64,000 bases of DNA from Verpa conica (Eukaryota > Ascomycota > Pezizomycetes > Pezizales > Morchellaceae): contig JAUFSD010000002.1 in the NCBI GenBank assembly GCA_033030425.1, forward strand, positions 930,001 through 994,000, written 5' to 3'. The notes under the pieces are model-generated. The model saw only the letters and a list, made by a program, of their open reading frames with translations. It was not told the origin of the DNA and made no database searches. This document shows positions 56,146-64,000 of the stretch, in pieces. Positions within the stretch are counted from its first letter, which is position 1, and each line of letters begins with the position of its first letter. The translations under genes and the position numbers were made by a program.

Positions 56146-56163
56146 CCTTATCGTACGATAAGG
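56146..56163. promoter_or_regulatory. 18-bp palindrome with paired GATA motifs
   Basis: CCTTATCGTACGATAAGG is a perfect palindrome that contains two divergent GATAAG cores. It could bind a dimeric or GATA-type factor. It lies about 380 bp upstream of HSP104. Confidence 0.4.
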
Positions 56164-57964
56164 CGATTCGAGATCTCTTGAGATACTTCTCTAAAATTAA
56201 CCATTCAGAATATCTTAGGACATCCTGAATTAAAAATGTCGTAATTACGACTCGTAACAGCTTTTCATGCTAGATAGGGGCATGTAAGCAGCGAATGTGT
56301 CAAAACCAATTTTACCGCCAGTGACAAGATACAGACCGCTGTAGGCTGTCTGATGTTCTTCACTATCAGAATAGTCTAGGTGTATAAAATGATCTCATTC
56401 GAATAGACAAAAAACCAAGGATTATATTATGTAAATAGAACAGGAGAGGAACTATCTAAGGTAGGATATGACTCTAAGAGGACAGGTGTCCATGTGGCTA
56501 GTAATATTTAGCCTTGTCTGCTAGCGTGTGCCACACCGCCGGTAGTAAGTTAAAGGCCACTAGTACTGGATTTAGACTAGTTTCCAACCCAATTAATACA
56601 ATAAGTGCTCGTATAGAGCTCTATAGCAAGAAATATGAGGTATAGTACATGTATATATACATAAATTACGTTCGTTGATAAACTCTAGGCTATATACGTC
56701 GTAGGTTAAAGACTATCTATACTAGCTAGATTTAGAATAAGTTTGGCTCAATCAGAATTATAGCTATATATGTCCAAGTATAGGTCTTTATAACAGAAAA
56801 ATATAGTGTATAGTATGTATCAACTTATCACTGGCGGTACGTAATGAGATTCTGGCACATTTACCGCACCATATACCTTCATCTCTCTAAATATCATTTA
56901 CCCCCATTAATAAGACCCCAAATGCGGTCACATAGAAAATTACAATTAAGGATAACCTTCCTTCTTCCCAAGCATCTTACCCTCGAGATCTTGCTTTTGA
57001 TTAACATACTTTGGCGTCGATACACAAAACCATATAAGCCTTATCTAAACCTTATATAACCTTTATCTGAATTACAGCACACGTATATAGAGAAACGACT
57101 GGGGAGCAAGCTAGATGAAGTATTATATTGGCTATTATTCTGTCAGAGGACCATCATTTCCGTGTATAAGCGGTGAGACTTAAGCAAAAAATAAATAATA
57201 GATGCTCTTTAAGGCGTACGTACGAAAAGAATAAAACGCTCGAGTAATATTTTGTGAAGCAATCCTACAGACCCACGTCCTCTCTCTAGCTACTACCATC
57301 TTCATTGGTCACTATATACAGTCCTACTTTGAGTATATATATTAAGCTCTATTCACAAAGACAAATAAAATCAGCCCGAAATATAATATGGAGTGAGAAA
57401 GACATAAAGCGGTCTTCTCCCACTAGTAGGATTGTTTTTACAATTTAAAGTAGGCTGAACTAAATGACACATCCACACTCATCATGTAGCAATGCTGTTG
57501 TCAATTATTAGTCTATAGCCTAGCTCCCTACAAGGAATTAACTAGAGAAGTGCTTTCGTGTTGCTTATGGTTCTTTACCACTAGTGTTTGTGATCCTCAG
57601 TACCATAGACAAAGAAATTACAATTTAATTCAACTTCAAATAGAACTCTAGAGTTTAGGGTGACACTAGACGAAAATCTTGCAGGTGCAGAATATTCTGA
57701 ATTGATTGCTAACTAGTATCTTAATGACCAGAAACCACCACTCCCAGCTTCCGTTCCAACCAACAAAAACATAAAAACTACACCCATACGTTCATAAAAA
57801 CCGTAAGACATAGTAAGACATCGTAAGATAACCCTGCTACAGATAGAAAAGGACAGAAATTAAAAAAAACAAGAAAGAATGAAATAAATGCAATGAAATA
57901 AATAAATGAATGCGCCGATAACAATGCAACCTAAAAACCAACTCTATAACAATCCCTCACCACC

Positions 57965-60307
57965 TTAGGTCGTCTTCGGAGCAGAGTTCCTCGCATTCTG
58001 TTGGAACGCGCTCAACTTCTCGCCCGGGTTAACAGCAAACACCATCCCCTGCTGGCAATGGTTGGCAACACCACAATATACCCAGAGTGGCTTGTCATCC
58101 TTGACCTCGATCTCAAACATCTCGAACCCAGTGATATCCATTGGGTTCATCCTCACACCACTCTTGATACCTCCATCAATCGCCTCACAGGGCTTATCGA
58201 AAGAGCTCTGTGTCACTGTGTGGTTCGCCGCTTTGAAGTCGAAAAGGATCTTATCACCGGGCTTTGCAATGACGTTATCAGGCATATATCGGAGCATTGG
58301 GGTCTTCCCATCATTACCGAGGCCCCCAACAATGACAATGTGGGTTACGGCAGCGGAAGGTGTGGGGCTCGGAGCTGTGGGACTACTACCAACGATATCC
58401 TTCACGGGACTCATCATTGCGCGGGTCTTGAAGTCGACAAACTTATTGCCTGGGTTAACAGCGAAAACCATTCCCTTCTGACAATGTGTTGGAACACCAC
58501 AGTAGAACCATACTGGCTTGTTGTCCTTGACCTCGAACTGCTTGAGGATAAGCCCGTCAATGTCTTTGGGATTCATCTGTACGCCAGTCTTAAAACCGCC
58601 GTCAATACCGGTACATGGGTCTTCGAAGGATGACTGGGTTGCGGTGTGGTTTGCAGCCCGGAAGTTGAATTCAATGATATCACCGGCCTTTGCATCAACA
58701 TTCTCGGGCCAATATCTCAACATCGGCTTCCCGTCTGGACCAAGTCCACCGACCTGAACATGATGTGTCTGCTTCGCTCCTGGAGCTCCAGTCCATGTCG
58801 CAGTTGCAGTTGTAGTCTCGCTCTTAGGGGGAGATGACTTTGCCTTTTGCTTGAACTCGTCGAACTTGTTACCTGGGTTAACGGCAAAGACCATCCCTTG
58901 CTGACAATGGTTTGGAACACCACAATAGAACCAGGCCGGCTTCTCATCCTTGACCTCGAATTGCTTGAGGATAAGCCCATCAATATCGTAGGGATTCATC
59001 TGTACACCAGTCTTGAACCCACCGTCAATGCCGGTACATGGGTTGTCAAAGCTCGACTGAGTTGCGGTGTGATTTGCTGCGCGGAAGTTGAATTCAACGA
59101 TATCTCCAGGCTTGGCTACTACGTTCTCGGGGTTATATCTCAACATTGGTTTCCCGTCTGCTCCGAGACCACCGACAGTGACATAATGAGTCTGCTTCGC
59201 ACCTGGAGCTCCAGTCCATGTGACCGTGGTTGTAGCACTCATGGTCGCAGTTCCGGTAGGCTTAGAAGGAGTTGCCTTTGCTTTCTCTTTGAACTGATCG
59301 AACTTATTGCCTGGGTTGATAGCAAAGACCATTCCTTGTTGACAATGCGTCGCAAATCCGCAGTAGAACCACACTGGCTTATCATCGACCACAACGAACT
59401 CTCTCACAACCAACCCATCGATATTTTGGGGGTTGCTCTGGACACCAGTCTTAAAGCCACCGGCGATGCCGTCACACGGGGTGTCAAAGCTTGACTGAGT
59501 AGCTGTGTGGTTGGCCGCCAAGAAATTAAACTTAACGATGTCACCAGCTTTGGCGTTGATATATTCTGGGTTATATCTAAGGATCGGCTTCCCATCACCT
59601 GAAAGGCCACCGATATTGACGAGATGCGTTGCCCTGGCAGCATATGCGCTGGTAGTCGATGCAGGGGGGGAAACAGGGGTAGTGACAACTGGGACAAGAG
59701 CAGCGGCTGAGCGGAAGGCATCGAGAGTTTTGTCACCGGACTTTGGAGGGTTGATGGCAAACACCATACCCGCTTGACAGTGAGGCTTGCCGTTACCAGG
59801 TTGAGCACAGTAGAACCAGGCAGGTTTGGTGTCCTTGATTGTGAAAAAGCTTGTTACCGCCCCAAGTACATTTGCCTATATCGCAGTTAGCTTGGTGGAC
59901 GAAGAAAACTAATTCATAATACATACCGTATTTGGCATAAACCCACTGTCGAATGCCCCAATCTTCGGAACACAAGGCGACTCAAATTCTGCCTGGGTAG
60001 CGGTGTGGTTGTTTGCCAGGAACTCGAAGGCCACTACATCACCAACTTTGCCATCGATGTATTCAGGATCGTACTTGAGGATCGCCGCTCCGCCGGCCAC
60101 ATTTCCCTGCAAACCTCCAACTTTGACTGTGTATGTTGCTACTGCTGCGGAATAGGAAGATGTCGGGTTACGTTTGTCATTGTAGACCGTTTTGGTAGCT
60201 GTAACAGTTGGTATCGGAGCATCAGCGCAACTTGTTGTGCCCGGAATGGCAACAGCAGAGGTTAGGAGGGGAAGGAGTGCCGCGAGGGCGATAGTTGGAA
60301 GACGCAT
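57965..60307 (-). CDS. Secreted protein with five tandem cupredoxin domains
   Basis: Exon 1 (59927-60307) and exon 2 (57965-59875) join in phase 0 across a 51-bp intron to give 763 residues. A signal peptide (MRLPTIALAALLPLLTSAVA) precedes five cupredoxin units of about 140 residues that start near 57, 210, 356, 495 and 635. Each begins with a beta strand ending VGGL (IGGL in unit 2). Each has NNHTATQ or ANHT(A/V)TQSSF..PC and ends with (W)FYC or WVYC, HCQ.GMVFA. These supply the His, Cys, His and Met of a type-1 copper site. Linkers are Thr/Pro/Ser-rich. Units 2-4 are most alike. Related fungal 'extracellular serine-rich' proteins usually have one or two such domains. Confidence 0.9.
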
Positions 60308-63300
60308 TTTAAAAAAACTACTAGTAGCTGTAGTAGATATGAGGTTCCACTGTTCTATGGATTAAAACGAACTAATGAAATAAAGGGGATCGAAATAGGA
60401 AACTCGTTGACTAAATGGACTTTTACTCAGAATTGGGACTACAGTAAAACACACAGATAGAACTAGAGAGTCTGAGGAGAATGATGAGGATGAGGATGAG
60501 GGTAGAGAGAAAAAAGATGGCGATATTCTGGCGGCATTGGATCTTATTTATCAATCATACTCCCCACCCCTCGAGTTGGTGGTACCTATAATCTCCTTGT
60601 GCTATGTGCTTACAGACAGCAGGCGGTAAGCATGCGCTAAGGTTAGTCCTTACTGTAGGATTGGGTGGATGCCAAGAAGATCGAAATCAATCGTGGCTAT
60701 GCAATTAGTAGACAGGGGGGCAAGTTTTCTAGAAACAGTTATTCCTATCACCACTTTCCGAAACAGGCTGTATTAATTGCCTAGTGGCTGGGGCGTTTGT
60801 GCGTTGTTCTAGACATATTCGCCCGAAGAGAGCAATTTGCAGCATTCAAATATAGATCAAGTGCTGAAACCTTATTTTTATCCCTGTCACGGTGTTGACA
60901 AGGCTAAGCTCCGACTGGGAGGAGAAGCTAAGATTATGCATGCTGATGATCAAGCATATCCCTACCCTGTGGCGGCTGGGTTGAGCCACTACTTATGACT
61001 GGTGTGTTACACTGTAGGGCTGGACTTTAGTGATTGATAACTGTAAGTGCGGTAAATTAATTGAAGCCTAATAACACGCAAGCCCCAAAGACAAGGTTTA
61101 TCGTGATGGTGATGACCATGTACGTGGACCTGTTATGGCATCTCCTAAACTAGGCCCTCCGGCTCGGAGTTTGTCTATAATCCGAGTAAGAAACGTCTCT
61201 AAGGCTGGATACATGTATTTGAGGAATATCATCGTCACTGCTGAATCTTTCTTTCTATTTTAGTATGACAACAATCTATACCGTGATCACTAGAACCCGA
61301 GTTCCATCAACCTAACAAAATCATGATCTTTGATCCTATCCTAGTACCCAATCACCGCAATACAAGTGCACACTGCTTATGTATGTAGGGCGTATTATTC
61401 AGGCTAAGAAGAGAGATTCTAGATTATATATATTATACACAGTAAAGGCCAGTTGTGTTGACCCTACTGCACTGTGCCGTGATCTTTCGCTTCCGGACTT
61501 ACACTTTCATCCACGCATCCGTGCACGTGTGATAGGTTGCAAGGCCCGTTAAATTACGGCCTCCACAGTCAGCAAAACAGCACTTTCTGCTTGGAGTGCA
61601 GTACTGGCATGCTTGGCTGAAACTTATAGAATTATCAGCTAGAAGCAGATTTTACATTCTTGGGGGGTCTGCATAAGCGAACGCTGCCTCTATAGGCTAC
61701 AGCTTAATAAGGTCGGGTCTATAGCGCGTCAGAGGTCCACTGTGACGCCAAGTCACTTATTTCTTCGTCACGATCATCAGGGCTGAAGTGTGCATCTTTG
61801 TAAACCCCCATACCTGACATTTTTATGGGTAAGATGGGCCATATTCTGAAGTTCTGGTAGTAAGGCTTGCTTCCCACTAACTTAATTCATCGCACCCCCA
61901 ACGGTCACATTGGCCAATACAAACCTCCGGACCCACTAACGTACATACAGCTTATCCTTACCAAGAAATCAGTGAAGATCAATATGTAGTAAACTAAAAA
62001 CAAAACACCGCGCCCAATAGCGGAAAAAAGAGTCAGCTAAACAACCACGGCCCAGCCCGGTCTAATCGGAACACTGGATTTTTGACCAACTACCCACCAG
62101 TTCGGGTCTCCCGCACCGATGCGGGGGAGCCTTAAGATCTATTCTAATATAATTCAATTTGCCCTATATATAAAAGAAGCTCAAATGTGTCAAAATCTAG
62201 GCTATTAAAATAACAATTTGTGTTTTTCTTTTATGCACCCCAGATTCATCCCTATGACTTATGCAGCGCTGCGCCCGGATCAGATTCCAAATTTCCAGAG
62301 TAAAAACTTTTATACCCGTAGAAGATAAAAATAATAGACATAAAGACCTTATGTGCACATATCATAGAGGATTTAGTGAGGTCAGAACGTACGCGTCAGT
62401 GCATGTTGGCGTATTTAGTATCTCCGACAGTTTCTTTTACTTGGGTTTGATCAAAGTGCGCACTGTGTACGTCAGTGCTTCTATTTTCAATGAAAGAGAA
62501 CTTATTCCTAATTATATTAGTGTGGGCTGAATGTGCTCACAGAAGTTATGGAAGATTTGTAAAGATCAACAATTAAACCTGCTGGCTCTAGCTAATTAGG
62601 GCTTGCAAATTTAGTATCTTAAAAGCGTGCCACGAAAACCGCCAGCCAGCACAAGGTTTAGTCTGCTTAGCTTCTCCCTAGCCCTAGCTCAAACATTTAG
62701 TTTCCCTACCCGTTCTTTGGACATCGGGTGGTTTCTCGCTACCTAACTTTAATCATTCATCTGAAACTCGCAGAGCTATATACCTGCTACCTGGAACCCG
62801 ACAGATCTATCGATAACTAAGCGATTTGTCGCACTGCCTCACCGACTTGTGATTTGGAATGGTGCACGGGTGAGAATCCCAGTAGAGGTCCCCGGTGAGT
62901 ACTGCGGCTCCGTTAGAGTTTGCCAAGAGCTTAGCGTTTCAGACTTAAATTTGGCGTACCAGTGCTATTTTTAAGTTCATACAGCATCTTGTTGGACAAT
63001 CATATTGTCTATTCTGCTAAACGAATCGTCCTAAGCCCATGATATTATCGATACATGTTTTCCAAGGTGATCTATATACCTCCGAGTCTCTCTTCATTCC
63101 TTCTCCACCCACACGAAAATATAGTTCTAAGACTCACCCACTGTGCTTGAACTACGACTCATGATAATAAATCACTATACCAAATTTTAGTGAGAATTAT
63201 CAGGGTGAAGAGTCGCTTAGGTCATAGGGATAACTATAGTTACAAAGCGCAGAAAGCGCCCTATGTTTTGGGAGTAGATCCTGTCATTATAATAGCAGAA

Positions 63301-64000
63301 GCCTACTCCGAATTAAGTTTAAATTTGCAAAAATAGGCGGAATTCTTTGGGCGAGCTCAGTCTCAGTCATGATATTATCGAGACCTTGATTTCTTACGTA
63401 GGTGTTAAGTGTTATGAAGTGTAGAAAGCGGGCTACTAGCCAAAATTTATTCTTAGATGAGCTTTCCTACTTATTTATTCTTAAGACGTGTAGTTAATTG
63501 CACTTATATATATACGAGGAAATCTTAGAAAAAATCATACTCAAAACATTTTTTAACTTAACACTAAACTTAGACATGTAATGCTTAGGAATTTGAGTCA
63601 GATTACCCAAACCAAAGGCACTAGATAATTACAATACGAGTTCCAGTGCGAGTGAGGCCAGGCCAGATGAGCTATAATACTACAACTCTCGATCTCGGCA
63701 ATATTCTATATTATAAGATAGGCTAATTAGTAGATCATATCTATTGTAGCTACAGATTATATCAACATATCCACATCTACGGCATTCTATTAACCTAAAT
63801 CTACTTATGCAATGGACATGTATGTATATGTATCCACAAGCTATCACTCGACCGTACTAGTGGAAGGGATCGGAGAAACAATAAAAAGTAAATACACCTT
63901 TAAAAAATAGTTACAGATTCCCAAAAATAGCCAAATAAAATAGATATTCTGGAAAACATGACTTTCTAGATGATACTAGCTAGTATCAGCATTAATTTTA
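60308..64000. other. Intergenic region, no gene recognised
   Basis: About 3.7 kb to the window edge. The first part is the promoter of the cupredoxin gene, with a GATGAG tract at about 60486-60505. A hairpin CTCCCGCA..TGCGGGGGAG lies near 62107-62128. The word CATGATATTATCGA occurs twice (about 63039 and 63368). The frame at 62261-62530 has no motif. No tRNA or rRNA was recognised. Confidence 0.45.

Larger units (their letters stand above)
55771..57964. other. Intergenic region upstream of HSP104
   Basis: About 2.2 kb. The first part is the HSP104 promoter, with heat-shock-element-like words near 55993-56021 and an 18-bp palindrome at 56146-56163. From about 56400 on it is AT-rich with no supported gene; the frame at 56844-57059 shows no motif. 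Confidence 0.5.

Noticed and set aside
57890..57915. AATGAATAAAT-rich stretch as another LINE tail
   Set aside because: No ACTTAAATGATAA sequence and no target duplication; more likely the 3' flank of the cupredoxin gene.
1..64000. CRISPR array, bacterial operons or a biosynthetic cluster
   Set aside because: Introns and gene families are fungal; no regularly spaced repeats; neighbouring genes have unrelated functions.

Overview
This window is nuclear DNA from a filamentous ascomycete (Pezizomycotina; possibly Pezizomycetes, but that is a guess). The evidence is gene content (APC4, Kap95, PAN3, LSM7, HSP104, a PepP-type aminopeptidase, a fungal serine-rich cupredoxin protein), many short introns (about 40-83 bp, usually GT..AG with TAG acceptors) and AT-rich intergenic DNA holding transposons. 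I reconstructed 15 protein-coding genes by joining exons with consistent phase, about 46 introns in all, plus one retrotransposon polyprotein.

Layout. 0-7 kb: a decayed ankyrin-type fragment at the left edge, UTP15 (minus), a degenerate foldback element, a 39-bp LINE micro-insertion and a small Helo-like gene. 9-20 kb: a 1140-residue acidic protein of unknown function (minus), then a divergent pair made of a UBA/UAS/UBX membrane-hairpin protein (minus) and a Sac2-like phosphoinositide phosphatase (plus). 20.5-25.7 kb: a complete Ty1/copia retrotransposon with LTRs that read as identical, a 5-bp target duplication and one intact 1475-codon Gag-Pol frame. 26-39.5 kb: three multi-exon housekeeping genes on the plus strand, APC4, KAP95 and PAN3. 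40-46 kb: a 5'-truncated LINE with a perfect 14-bp target duplication, a secreted LPMO-like gene, LSM7 (minus) and a 111-bp MITE. 46-52 kb: a four-exon membrane protein of unknown function, a PepP-type Xaa-Pro aminopeptidase, a secreted PI-PLC-like protein and a small acidic orphan gene. 53-60 kb: HSP104 (minus) and a secreted protein with five tandem cupredoxin domains (minus). The last 3.7 kb shows no convincing gene.

Most genes are unrelated housekeeping functions: ribosome biogenesis, ERAD, cell cycle, nuclear import, mRNA decay and splicing, protein disaggregation. They do not form a biosynthetic or defence cluster. The most notable observations are the five-domain cupredoxin protein, a LINE family that left both a 440-bp and a 39-bp insertion with 14-bp target duplications, three probable GC-AG introns among about 46, an RFX-type X-box upstream of APC4, two TA-flanked MITEs, and a 70-bp CA tract ending 2 nt before a start codon. 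I found no CRISPR array, operon, rRNA or recognisable tRNA.
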